Assembly: GCA_022792535.1 (NCBI GenBank)
Contig: JAAWBG010000065.1
Coordinates: 27,189 to 91,188 of the forward strand
DNA: 64,000 nucleotides
Reading direction: 5' to 3'
DNA from: Lachnospiraceae bacterium
Lineage (GTDB): Bacteria; Bacillota; Clostridia; Lachnospirales; Lachnospiraceae
In this document: in pieces, positions 1-8,035 of the stretch
How the letters are laid out: each line of letters opens with the position of its first letter
Position numbering within the stretch: position 1 is the first letter of the stretch
Position numbers and translations under genes: made by a program
Notes under the pieces: model-generated
The model's database searches: none
The model's input: only the letters and a program-made list of their open reading frames with translations
Told to the model about the DNA's origin: nothing

Positions 1-1386
1 AGTCTGATCGGACGTCTTCAGAATATAGAGCGGATGATTGCTGAGGATAAACCTGCGGCAATTGCATCTTTGAACAGCATGAAAACCCAGATAACAGCCC
101 TTAAAAATATCAATGGCACTTTGATTGACATTCTAAAAGGAAACTCTTTTCTGTACAGCAGGCAGAGTGTGAAAGATCTGGTGGCAAGGCTGGAAGGGGT
201 CAACAGTTCTCTCAATGGAGCTGAGACAGCGATTGACCAGACGATTCAGCTGTTGAGTACGGATCAAGATGCTTCCGCTTCCCTGGCTCAATTGCAGAAC
301 GAACTGAACGCAGCGGCAAGCAATATGCAGAGTACGCTGGAAAGTTATCGGAATGCAGTTCAGGCAGAGATCGCAGGAGTGGTGTCTGACATGAACGCAA
401 GACTTGCGGCCATTCGTTCCGGTGTTGCTTCTGTGAAATCCTTGGCGCCTCTGGCAGGCGATACCATTGATAGTACAGGCGCAGCCATGGATGCTTTAGG
501 GACTTCCATGGATTCCATAGCGGAAGTATTGAAGAATTCCAAAGAATTGATTTCTGCCGGAATTACAAACTTGGAAAATGTAAAAGAGATTCTTTTAAAA
601 CTGCAGGCAGATGCAGATAAGAATATTGTGGACGGGGTAAAAGAATTTATCATGGAAAAATTCGGCATCAATCTGGATGAATATGATAATACCCCGGAAG
701 CCATCGGAAGTTTTCTGTCTTCACCAGTAGAATTGAATACAGAAAAAATCTATCCTATTGCAAATTATGGTTCGGCATTATCGCCCTTTTATTCCATTCT
801 TGCTATGTGGGTAGGAGGATTAGTTCTGGTTTCTATCTTAAAGTGCAAGGCAAAGGAAGATGAAACCTTAGAGGTGAGCAAATACCGGCCCTTTGAGCTG
901 TATATGGGAAGATATCTTATATTTATGATTTTTGCCATCTTACAGAGTGTGATCATCTGTCTGGGTGATCTGTATTGGCTGAAGATTCAATGCCTTCATC
1001 CAGTGATGTATACTTTTGTGGGCGTAGTTGCAGGAATTGTGTTCTCCAATGTCATTTACACTCTGACCATTACCTTTGGAGATGTGGGAAAGGCCATTGC
1101 TGTGGTTATGCTGGTCCTTCAGGTTGCAGGAGCAGGCGGAACTTTTCCAATTGAAGTAACTCCCAGCTTTTTCAACGCCATCAATCCATTTCTGCCTTTT
1201 ACTCATGGGATGAACGCTATGCGTGAGGCAATCGCAGGGTTTTATGGAAATACTTATGTGATCAGCCTTCTGAAACTTTTTGTGTATTTCCCAATCTTCT
1301 TCCTCTTTGGAACAGTGTTCCGTACGCCATTGATTAAGCTGAACAATTTCTTTGAGGAACATCTGGAAGATACAGGAATTATGTAG
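1..1386 (+). CDS. YhgE/Pip-type membrane protein, C-terminal part (5' end outside window)
   Basis: The frame is open from the first base, so the gene starts upstream and only about 461 C-terminal residues are visible. The first ~240 residues are alpha-helical and Ala/Ser/Leu-rich with repeated heptad-like stretches, which suggests an extracytoplasmic coiled-coil domain. About five hydrophobic segments follow (roughly 780-850, 900-980, 1000-1070, 1090-1140 and 1255-1330). The last part has the FPIEVTP...NPFLPFTHGMNAMREAI pattern typical of the YhgE/Pip family, relatives of ABC-2 permeases. Family members include phage infection protein Pip and the ESX/type VII-linked EsaA/YueB. The true substrate or partner cannot be seen here. 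It ends 35 bases before prmA. Confidence 0.8.
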   Translation, partial: SLIGRLQNIERMIAEDKPAAIASLNSMKTQITALKNINGTLIDILKGNSFLYSRQSVKDLVARLEGVNSSLNGAETAIDQTIQLLSTDQDASASLAQLQNELNAAASNMQSTLESYRNAVQAEIAGVVSDMNARLAAIRSGVASVKSLAPLAGDTIDSTGAAMDALGTSMDSIAEVLKNSKELISAGITNLENVKEILLKLQADADKNIVDGVKEFIMEKFGINLDEYDNTPEAIGSFLSSPVELNTEKIYPIANYGSALSPFYSILAMWVGGLVLVSILKCKAKEDETLEVSKYRPFELYMGRYLIFMIFAILQSVIICLGDLYWLKIQCLHPVMYTFVGVVAGIVFSNVIYTLTITFGDVGKAIAVVMLVLQVAGAGGTFPIEVTPSFFNAINPFLPFTHGMNAMREAIAGFYGNTYVISLLKLFVYFPIFFLFGTVFRTPLIKLNNFFEEHLEDTGIM

Positions 1387-1421
1387 GATAGAAATGGCAA
1401 AAGCCAATGGGAGAATGCGGG

Positions 1422-2372
1422 ATGAAATGGAAAAAATATACGATTCAGACCACCACCCAGGCAGAAGATTTTATCAGCAGCATGCTGGCGGATCTTGGCG
1501 TGGAAGGGGTTCAGATTGAAGATAATATTCCTCTGTCTTTTGAAGATAAAGAAAAAATGTTTATTGATATTCTGCCAAAGCTGCCTCCAGATCAGGGAAA
1601 GGCCCAGATCAGTTTTTTTCTGGATGCAGAAGAAGATCATGGGGAATTGTTAGATCAGGTAAAAGAAGAATTAGAACAGATGCGGCAGTTTGTGGATCTT
1701 GGGGCAGGAACGATCCTTCAGGGCGAGACAGATGAAAAAGACTGGATCAATAACTGGAAGCAGTATTTCAAGGCTTTTGTGATAGAGGATATTTTGATTA
1801 AGCCAAGCTGGGAAACTGTGCAGGATACAGAAAAATATCGCTGTGTGATTGAGATCGACCCTGGAACTTCTTTTGGAACGGGGAAACATGAGACTACCCA
1901 GCTTTGTATCCGTCAATTGTGCCATCATATGAAACCAGGGGATCAAGTACTAGATGTGGGATGCGGAAGCGGAATCCTCTCTCTGGTTTGTCTCAAATTA
2001 GGCGCAGGAAGTGTGACCGGAACCGATATAGATCCAGCGTGTATTACAGCAGCGATGGAAAATGTCCGGGAAAATCAATTATCAGAGGAGAACTGCAGAT
2101 TCTGGCAGGGGAATCTCATTGATGATGAGGAATTTCAGAAAAAGACAGGAACGGGATACGATATTATAGTCGCAAATATTCTGGCTGATATCATTATTCC
2201 CTTGACGCCTGTGGTGCCTAAGCGCCTGAAACAAGGCGGCGTCTATATCACAAGCGGGATTATTGATTTTAAGGAAGAAGCGGTAAAAAAGGCGATTCAG
2301 GCAGAAGGACTGAGGATTCTGGAAGTGAACCGTCAAGGCGAGTGGGTGAGCATCACCGCAAAAAAAGACTGA
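1422..2372 (+). CDS. prmA: Ribosomal protein L11 methyltransferase
   Basis: SAM-dependent methyltransferase that trimethylates ribosomal protein L11 in the cytoplasm; 316 residues, normal length. The N-terminal domain starts MKWKKYTIQTT as in clostridial PrmA. The class I methyltransferase core has the SAM motif DVGCGSGILS (~residues 180-190) and the NPPY-like motif replaced by VANILADII, the usual PrmA signature. An ATG also exists at 1407, but GGGAG at 1409-1413 sits 8 bases before the ATG at 1422, so the later start is preferred. It heads a likely operon with rsmE and the cysteine desulfurase, all translation or RNA-modification genes. Confidence 0.93.
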   Translation: MKWKKYTIQTTTQAEDFISSMLADLGVEGVQIEDNIPLSFEDKEKMFIDILPKLPPDQGKAQISFFLDAEEDHGELLDQVKEELEQMRQFVDLGAGTILQGETDEKDWINNWKQYFKAFVIEDILIKPSWETVQDTEKYRCVIEIDPGTSFGTGKHETTQLCIRQLCHHMKPGDQVLDVGCGSGILSLVCLKLGAGSVTGTDIDPACITAAMENVRENQLSEENCRFWQGNLIDDEEFQKKTGTGYDIIVANILADIIIPLTPVVPKRLKQGGVYITSGIIDFKEEAVKKAIQAEGLRILEVNRQGEWVSITAKKD

Positions 2373-2471
2373 TCCGCCAGAGCATTTTTCAAACAAATGT
2401 TAGAGAGACATCTGGCAGAAAAGGCATAGAAAGGCAGGACGCCAGTTAACGCATCAGAAATGGAGGAAGGG

Positions 2472-3203
2472 ATGTTTCAGTTTTTTGTGGAACCGGAGCA
2501 GATAGAAGACCGGAAAGTAACGATTATTGGCAGTGATGTAAACCATATCAAAAATGTTCTCCGCATGAATCCAGGGACCCAGGTGCGTGTCAGTGACAAT
2601 GAGGGCAGAGATTTTCTGTGTGAGATTAGAGCCATCCAGCAGGAACAGATCCTTCTGCATATTATAAAGCCATGTGAGGGAACGGAGCCCTCTGCTAGAA
2701 TCACATTGTTTCAGGGACTGCCTAAGGGAGACAAAATGGAATGGATCATTCAGAAGGCAGTGGAGCTTGGGGCGTCAGAGATTGTTCCAGTGGCCATGCA
2801 GAACTGTGTGGTGAAGTTAGACGCCAAGAAGGCGGAGCATAAGCGCGCCCGCTGGCAGGCCATTGCGGAAAGTGCGGCAAAACAGTCTAAGCGCAGTAAG
2901 ATTCCTGAGATTAGAGCAGTCTGCAGCTTTCAGGAAGCGGCGGCTTATGCAGGGTCGATGGAGGTCCGTTTGCTTCCTTATGAACAGGAACGGGGCATGG
3001 CTCATACCAGGGAAGTCTTTGAAAAAATACAAAAGGGAGCTTCCATAGGGATTTTTATCGGCCCGGAAGGAGGCTTTGCTTCCAAAGAAATAGAAGCGGC
3101 TCAGGGGAATATGGAGATCATTTCTCTTGGAAACCGGATTTTGCGCACAGAGACAGCAGGATTGGCGGTGCTTGCCATGCTGGGTTATGCGCTGGAGGAC
3201 TGA
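2472..3203 (+). CDS. rsmE: 16S rRNA (uracil-1498-N3)-methyltransferase
   Basis: SPOUT-class RNA methyltransferase that makes m3U1498 in 16S rRNA; 243 residues, typical length. The N-terminal PUA-like domain (about residues 1-70) contains the NHIKNVLRM pattern. The C-terminal knot domain carries GPEGGF and the SLGNRILRTETA motif that forms the SAM-binding trefoil knot. The ATG at 2472 is chosen over 2460 because GGAGG at 2462-2466 lies directly upstream and the protein then begins MFQFFVEP, as expected. It is followed 25 bases later by the cysteine desulfurase gene. Confidence 0.93.
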   Translation: MFQFFVEPEQIEDRKVTIIGSDVNHIKNVLRMNPGTQVRVSDNEGRDFLCEIRAIQQEQILLHIIKPCEGTEPSARITLFQGLPKGDKMEWIIQKAVELGASEIVPVAMQNCVVKLDAKKAEHKRARWQAIAESAAKQSKRSKIPEIRAVCSFQEAAAYAGSMEVRLLPYEQERGMAHTREVFEKIQKGASIGIFIGPEGGFASKEIEAAQGNMEIISLGNRILRTETAGLAVLAMLGYALED

Positions 3204-3228
3204 CGGAGCCTGCGTGGAGGATAGAAAG

Positions 3229-4383
3229 ATGGAAGTATATTTTGATAATGCGGCCACCACCCGCTGCTGTGATCAGGCAAGAGATGCGATGCTGCAGGTA
3301 TTGTCTGAGGATTATGGGAATCCTTCTTCTCTGCACCGAAAGGGATTAGATGGAGAAAACTATATCAAAGAGGCTAAGAATCATATCTGCCGGACATTAA
3401 AGATTCGTGATTCGGAGCTTATCTTTACTTCTGGAGGAACGGAATCCAATAATCTGGCCATTATTGGAACAGCCATGGCCAATAAAAGAAGAGGTATGCA
3501 TTTGATTACGACCAAGGTGGAACATCCGGCGGTGGCGGCCCCGATGAGATATCTGGAAGAACAGGGATTTACGGTTACCTGGCTCAACACGGATGGGGAT
3601 GGATTGATCTCCTTAGAACAACTGAGAGACGCAGTGACTCCGGAGACGATTCTGGTATCTATTATGTATGTAAATAATGAGATCGGAGCAGTAGAACCCA
3701 TTGAGGAAGCGGCAAAGATCATAAAAGAGAAAAATCCGGAGACTTTATTTCATGTAGATGCGATCCAGGCATATGGAAAATATGTGATTCATCCAAAGAA
3801 AATAGGGATTGATCTGATGTCAGTCAGCGGTCACAAGATTCATGGACCCAAAGGAACCGGCTTTTTGTATGTGAAAGAGAAGACAAAGATCAGACCGGTG
3901 ATTTACGGGGGCGGGCAGCAGCGAGGTATGCGGTCTGGAACAGAAAATGTTCCGGGAATTGCCGGAATGGGACAGGCAGCAAAGGAAGCTTATCAGGATT
4001 TTACAGAAAAACAGGAACATTTATATGAACTAAAAGAAACATTTTTAGCAGGAATTCAAGAGGAAACCTGGGCGCATGTGAATGGGAGAACCGGCCGGGA
4101 CAGCGCCCCTCATATTATCAGCCTTACCGTTGACGGTGTGCGCAGCGAAGTGCTGCTTCATGCATTAGAGGACCGGCAGATCTATGTCTCTGCAGGAAGC
4201 GCCTGTGCCTCTAATAAACCAGCTCCCAGCGCAGCGCTGCAGGCCATTCATGTGAAAAAAGAGGATTTAGAGTCCACCATACGCATCAGCTTTTGTTCAG
4301 AGAATACGAGAGAAGAAGTGGCCTATTGTCTGAATGCATTGAGGGAAATTGTTCCTATGCTTCGGAAATACACCAGGCATTGA
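3229..4383 (+). CDS. Cysteine desulfurase, IscS/NifS family
   Basis: Pyridoxal-phosphate enzyme that takes sulfur from L-cysteine and passes it as a persulfide; 384 residues. It begins MEVYFDNAATT, with the usual DNAATT motif. The PLP lysine is in SVSGHKIHGPKG. The active-site cysteine lies in the SAGSACAS loop, as in the IscS/NifS class that feeds partners. GGAGG at 3216-3220 fixes the start at 3229. The gene lies directly upstream of thiI (52-base gap), matching the known NifZ-ThiI pairing of Bacillus. It therefore most likely supplies sulfur for 4-thiouridine rather than serving as the general Fe-S desulfurase; this role is inferred from position. Confidence 0.9.
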   Translation: MEVYFDNAATTRCCDQARDAMLQVLSEDYGNPSSLHRKGLDGENYIKEAKNHICRTLKIRDSELIFTSGGTESNNLAIIGTAMANKRRGMHLITTKVEHPAVAAPMRYLEEQGFTVTWLNTDGDGLISLEQLRDAVTPETILVSIMYVNNEIGAVEPIEEAAKIIKEKNPETLFHVDAIQAYGKYVIHPKKIGIDLMSVSGHKIHGPKGTGFLYVKEKTKIRPVIYGGGQQRGMRSGTENVPGIAGMGQAAKEAYQDFTEKQEHLYELKETFLAGIQEETWAHVNGRTGRDSAPHIISLTVDGVRSEVLLHALEDRQIYVSAGSACASNKPAPSAALQAIHVKKEDLESTIRISFCSENTREEVAYCLNALREIVPMLRKYTRH

Positions 4384-4435
4384 GGAAAAAGCGTCGTAAG
4401 GCGGGTTCATATATTTGGGCCAGAAAGGAAGTAAG

Positions 4436-5626
4436 ATGTTTAAAGCATTTTTGATAAAATATGGAGAGATTGGGATTAAAGGAAAGAACCGTCATCTGTT
4501 TGAGGATGCGCTGGTACACCAGATAAAATATGCCTTAAAACCGGTGGAAGGGGAATTCTTAATTACCAAAGAACAAGGACGGATCTATATCGAGGCTCTC
4601 ACCGAGTATGATTACGAAGAGACAATTGAAAATCTGCAGCATGTTTTTGGAATTGTGGGGATCTGTCCAGTGGTGCTTCAGGAAGATGCAGGTTTTGACC
4701 AGCTTGCAAAAGATGTGATCGCCTACTTAGAGGCAAGGTATCCAGACCGAAAGAAAACCTTTAAGGTGAACACCAGACGGGCGAAAAAGAGTTATCCCTT
4801 AACATCCATGGAAGTGAGCGCAGAGCTGGGAGGACGTATTCTGGAAGCATTTCCGGAAATGAAAGTAGATCTTCATGAACCAGAACTTATGATCAATGTA
4901 GAGATCCGGAAAAAGATCAATATTTATTCAGAGATTATTCCAGGTCCAGGAGGAATGCCTGTAGGAACCAATGGAAAGGGAATGCTTCTTCTGTCAGGCG
5001 GAATTGACAGCCCGGTGGCAGGATACATGATCGCTAAGCGGGGCGTAAAGATCGACGCAGTGTATTTCCATGCACCCCCCTATACCAGTGAGCGGGCAAA
5101 ACAGAAGGTGGTGGATTTGGCGAAAATTGTTGCGAAATATTCCGGGCCTATTTATCTTAAAGTGGTAAACTTTACAGATATTCAAATGTATATTTACGAA
5201 AAATGTCCCCATGAGGAGCTGACCATTATTATGCGGCGCTACATGATGCGGATTGCAGAATATTTTGCAAAGGAAACCAATTCTTTGGGGCTGATTACCG
5301 GGGAAAGTATCGGGCAGGTGGCCAGTCAGACCATGCAGTCCCTTGCGGCTACCAACGAAGTCTGTGAACTTCCGGTGTACCGTCCTCTGATTGGTTTTGA
5401 CAAACAGGAGATTATTGCAGTTTCAGAAAAGATCGGCACCTATGAGACTTCAATTCTGCCTTATGAGGATTGCTGTACCATATTTGTGGCCAAGCATCCA
5501 GTGACAAAACCAAATTTAAAGGTGATCAGACGTTCAGAAACCCATTTACAAGAGCAGATTGAAGAGATGGTAAACGCAGCCATTGAGACAGCAGAGACGA
5601 TTGTAGTGGAAGCAGATATGAAATAA
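4436..5626 (+). CDS. thiI: tRNA 4-thiouridine synthase ThiI (no rhodanese domain)
   Basis: ATP-dependent sulfurtransferase that converts U8 of tRNA to 4-thiouridine and may act in thiamine thiazole synthesis; 396 residues. An N-terminal ferredoxin-like domain (MFKAFLIKYGEIGIKGKNR) is followed by a THUMP domain (~60-165) and a PP-loop ATPase with LLSGGIDSPVAGY (~residue 185). It lacks the C-terminal rhodanese domain of E. coli ThiI, which is normal for Firmicutes, where a dedicated desulfurase (here the gene just upstream) provides sulfur. The start is at 4436 after AAAGGAA. A hairpin right after the stop may end the transcript. Confidence 0.93.
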   Translation: MFKAFLIKYGEIGIKGKNRHLFEDALVHQIKYALKPVEGEFLITKEQGRIYIEALTEYDYEETIENLQHVFGIVGICPVVLQEDAGFDQLAKDVIAYLEARYPDRKKTFKVNTRRAKKSYPLTSMEVSAELGGRILEAFPEMKVDLHEPELMINVEIRKKINIYSEIIPGPGGMPVGTNGKGMLLLSGGIDSPVAGYMIAKRGVKIDAVYFHAPPYTSERAKQKVVDLAKIVAKYSGPIYLKVVNFTDIQMYIYEKCPHEELTIIMRRYMMRIAEYFAKETNSLGLITGESIGQVASQTMQSLAATNEVCELPVYRPLIGFDKQEIIAVSEKIGTYETSILPYEDCCTIFVAKHPVTKPNLKVIRRSETHLQEQIEEMVNAAIETAETIVVEADMK

Positions 5627-5652
5627 AAACCCCCATGAAGCCATGGGGGTGG
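5627..5652 (-). terminator. Intrinsic terminator of the Crh-like gene
   Basis: Eight-base stem CCCCCATG/CATGGGGG at 5630-5637 and 5642-5649. Read on the minus strand it is followed by TTTTTATTTC, a good U tract, so it ends transcription of the reverse Crh-like gene. On the + strand the T tract is weak. Confidence 0.75.
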
Positions 5653-5671
5653 GGTGACTTTTAAATTTGGA

Positions 5672-5902
5672 TTAAACCAGGTATGGCTCCAATGCCGCCA
5701 TAATATCATCTACATCTGATTCTGAGTGGATAGCCAGATCAATTGGTTTGGAGAGATCCAGACTGAAAATACCCATAATAGATTTGGCGTCAATAACGTA
5801 TCTTCCAGAAATCAGATCAAAATCATAATCAAATTGAGAGATCGAGTTGACAAAGGACTTTACCTTATCAATGGAATTTAAAGAAATCTGTACTGTTTTC
5901 AT
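5672..5902 (-). CDS. HPr-fold protein without the catalytic histidine (Crh-like)
   Basis: Small 76-residue protein of the HPr/Crh fold. It keeps the regulatory region KSIMGIFSL that in HPr carries Ser46, the target of HPr kinase (Ser41 here). The segment that in HPr reads GIHARPA is SIDKVKS here, so the phospho-accepting His15 is absent and PTS phosphotransfer is unlikely. By analogy with Bacillus Crh it could be a regulator acting through serine phosphorylation, for example as a CcpA partner; that is inference. AGGAGG lies 8 bases before the ATG at 5902, which is preferred over the ATG at 5908. It stands alone and convergent with thiI. Confidence 0.75.
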   Translation of the reverse strand: MKTVQISLNSIDKVKSFVNSISQFDYDFDLISGRYVIDAKSIMGIFSLDLSKPIDLAIHSESDVDDIMAALEPYLV

Positions 5903-6028
5903 GTGCATATCCTCCTTAAATGGTGCTGATTGTATTTGTTATGTGTTATGGATTCTTTCTTAATTAGATGTAATGATGTTGCATTGCTGCAAAATAGCTG
6001 CGTGAAATATTTAGCAAATCTTTCCTAT

Positions 6029-6057
6029 ATACTATCGTCTTTCCAGGGAAAAGTCAA
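6029..6057 (-). promoter_or_regulatory. Promoter of the Crh-like gene
   Basis: On the minus strand TTGACT (6057-6052) and TAGTAT (6034-6029) are separated by 17 bases, about 125 bases upstream of the start codon. No clear operator was seen in the leader. Confidence 0.5.
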
Positions 6058-6147
6058 TAACACCATAACCAATTTAAGGAAGAAAAAAAGATAGGTTTTC
6101 GGCAGTTTGCCATTGAGATTCTAGGAGATTCCAGGAGGTTTGAAAAC

Positions 6148-7509
6148 ATGAGAAGGAAAGCAGCTTTGCACAATTTAGGGTGTAAAGTCAATGCATATGA
6201 GACAGAAAGTATGCGCCAGATGTTAGAACAGGCAGGGTATGAGATTGTGCCTTTTGAGGAACAGGCAGATGTCTATGTAATTAATACTTGCTCTGTAACG
6301 AATATTGCAGATCGGAAATCCCGGCAGATGATTCACCGGGCCAAAAAGAGAAATCCAGACAGCGTGGTGGTGGCGGCCGGGTGTTATGTGCAGACTTCGG
6401 AAGAGCAGGCCAGAGCAGATGAGGCCATTGATCTTCTGATTGGAAATAATAAGAAACATGAACTTGCAGAATTGCTGGAACATTTTTGGGAAGAAGAAAA
6501 GAGAGGAAGATATGAAAAAGAGAGTTCTGTGGAAGATATCGCTCAGAATCAGGAATATGAAGAACTAAAGGTGACTGGTACGGGAGAGCATACCAGAGCT
6601 TTTATTAAAATACAAGATGGCTGTAATCAGTTCTGCAGTTACTGTATCATTCCATATGCCAGGGGCAGGGTGCGGAGCCGGAAACCAGAAGACGTCCTTT
6701 GGGAAGTACGGACTTTGGCTCAAAATGGGTATCGGGAAATTGTATTGACTGGAATTCATTTAAGCTCTTATGGCGTAGACTTTAAACCTCAGGAACAATC
6801 TCAGGAGAAAGACGTGAATCTGTTGAGCCTGATTCGACAGGTACATGAAGTAGAGGGAATTGACCGAATTCGTTTCGGATCTTTAGAACCTAAAATTATT
6901 ACAGAAGAATTTGTAAAAGGATTGTCAGAACTGCCTAAAATCTGCCCTCATTTTCACTTATCCCTGCAAAGCGGGTGTGATGATACCTTAAAAAGAATGA
7001 ACCGGAAGTACACCTGTGAGGAATACAGAGCGGGCTGTAACTTGATCCGCAGGTATTTTTCTCATCCAGCCATTACCACAGATGTGATTGTAGGATTTCC
7101 AGGTGAGACGCCAGAAGAATTTGAGGTCACAAGAAAATTCTTAAAAGAGATCAGATTTTTTGAGATACACATTTTTAAATATTCTATGCGGAAAGGAACC
7201 CCCGCCGCCCAGAGGAAGGATCAGATACCAGAAGAGATCAAATCCGCCAGAAGCGACGTGCTTTTTGAAGATCTGGCAGAGATGAACCAGGAATATCTGA
7301 ACTGGTATAGAGAAAAGGAGATAGAGATCCTTATGGAAGAAATTGTTTCCTTTGGAGAGAAAAAGTATTTCCTTGGACATACCAAAGAATATGTAAAGGC
7401 GGCGATTTTACTTCCAGAAGGAGAGGAGCCAGACTGGGAGAATAAACTGTTAAAGGGCAGGGTAGTATCTCTGTTAAAGGAACATATTCTTCTTGCAGAA
7501 AGATGCTGA
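6148..7509 (+). CDS. mtaB: tRNA t6A37 methylthiotransferase MtaB
   Basis: Radical-SAM enzyme that turns t6A37 into ms2t6A37 in tRNAs reading ANN codons; 453 residues. The N-terminal MTTase domain has the cluster-binding cysteines in LGCKVNAYE, NTCSVT and AAGCYVQ. The radical-SAM core has CSYCIIPYARG (~residue 165), and the C-terminal TRAM-like part binds tRNA (~385-450). The HNLGCKVNAYE start is characteristic of MtaB rather than MiaB or RimO. AGGAGG at 6132-6137 supports the ATG at 6148. It appears monocistronic; the next feature is a tRNA gene with its own promoter. Confidence 0.92.
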   Translation: MRRKAALHNLGCKVNAYETESMRQMLEQAGYEIVPFEEQADVYVINTCSVTNIADRKSRQMIHRAKKRNPDSVVVAAGCYVQTSEEQARADEAIDLLIGNNKKHELAELLEHFWEEEKRGRYEKESSVEDIAQNQEYEELKVTGTGEHTRAFIKIQDGCNQFCSYCIIPYARGRVRSRKPEDVLWEVRTLAQNGYREIVLTGIHLSSYGVDFKPQEQSQEKDVNLLSLIRQVHEVEGIDRIRFGSLEPKIITEEFVKGLSELPKICPHFHLSLQSGCDDTLKRMNRKYTCEEYRAGCNLIRRYFSHPAITTDVIVGFPGETPEEFEVTRKFLKEIRFFEIHIFKYSMRKGTPAAQRKDQIPEEIKSARSDVLFEDLAEMNQEYLNWYREKEIEILMEEIVSFGEKKYFLGHTKEYVKAAILLPEGEEPDWENKLLKGRVVSLLKEHILLAERC

Positions 7510-7539
7510 TAAAAATTTTAAAAAAATTTAAAATAATGC

Positions 7540-7568
7540 TTGCATTTTTTAAAAATAGCATGTATAAT
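7540..7568 (+). promoter_or_regulatory. Promoter of tRNA-Glu
   Basis: TTGCAT at 7540-7545 and TATAAT at 7563-7568 with a 17-base spacer, 40 bases before the mature tRNA. The surrounding DNA is very AT-rich, as expected for a strong stable-RNA promoter. Confidence 0.7.
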
Positions 7569-7608
7569 AAATTTGTTGTTGAGTTCTAGGATACAAGATA
7601 CTCAATAA

Positions 7609-7680
7609 GGCTCGTTGGTCAAGCGGTTAAGACGCCGCCCTCTCACGGCGGAAACAGGGGTTCGATTCCCCTACGAGCTG
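7609..7680 (+). tRNA. tRNA-Glu, anticodon CUC
   Basis: A 72-base cloverleaf. The acceptor arm GGCTCGT pairs with ACGAGCT (first pair G-U), and the discriminator is G at 7680. The anticodon stem CCGCC (7635-7639)/GGCGG (7647-7651) encloses the loop CTCTCAC, giving anticodon CTC at 7642-7644. The T arm is GGGG-TTCGATT-CCCC. The CCA end is not encoded. CUC reads GAG and is a minor isoacceptor beside the usual UUC species. It is a single tRNA gene with its own promoter, not part of an rRNA cluster. Confidence 0.95.
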
Positions 7681-7716
7681 TTATTCTATAAAAGAATAGC
7701 CCAACCCTGAAAAGTG

Positions 7717-7754
7717 CTGGAAACCATGAATGTAATGGTTTGCAGTATTTTTTT
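7717..7754 (+). terminator. Terminator after tRNA-Glu
   Basis: Hairpin with arms CTG-AAACCAT (7717-7727) and ATGGTTT-CAG (7735-7745), one internal G/G mismatch and a 7-base loop, followed by a run of T at 7748-7754. It lies 37 bases after the tRNA. Confidence 0.7.
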
Positions 7755-8035
7755 GCATAAAAATTGCTTCCCCCATCTACTATTATTCATTGACCGGGCA
7801 GACCCATTGTGCAATCGAAAGGATAGGTACCTTTGAAAGACTGCCTAAACGGAAAAAGGCGGTATTGCTGCTTACAGCGGCGGAAGGCGGTTTTACAGCG
7901 GCAACACAGAATGAAGTCCAGAATAAAACCCCCGGAATGCCCTTCGGGGGTTTTGATTTATGAATATATGAATATCACTTTCTAAGCAAAGTAATTTATC
8001 ACCAATATTCGAAAAGAATAATCACGTAATGGTGG
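7755..8035. other. Intergenic stretch with a terminator; possible decayed gene
   Basis: No supported gene. A frame of about 60 codons without an in-frame start runs from about 7780 to 7962 and could be a gene remnant, but no family was recognised. A strong hairpin at 7925-7954 (arms AAAACCCCCG/CGGGGGTTTT) works in both directions. The reverse-strand lctD-like gene ends at 8036. Confidence 0.4.
7925..7954 (-). terminator. Bidirectional intrinsic terminator
   Basis: Ten-base perfect stem AAAACCCCCG (7925-7934) with CGGGGGTTTT (7945-7954) and a 10-base loop. The T tracts on both strands allow it to end the reverse etf/lctD operon and any readthrough from the tRNA side. Confidence 0.7.

Noticed and set aside
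7780..7962. Open frame without a start downstream of tRNA-Glu
   Set aside because: No start codon or ribosome site, ends through a terminator stem, and no family recognised; kept only as a possible remnant.
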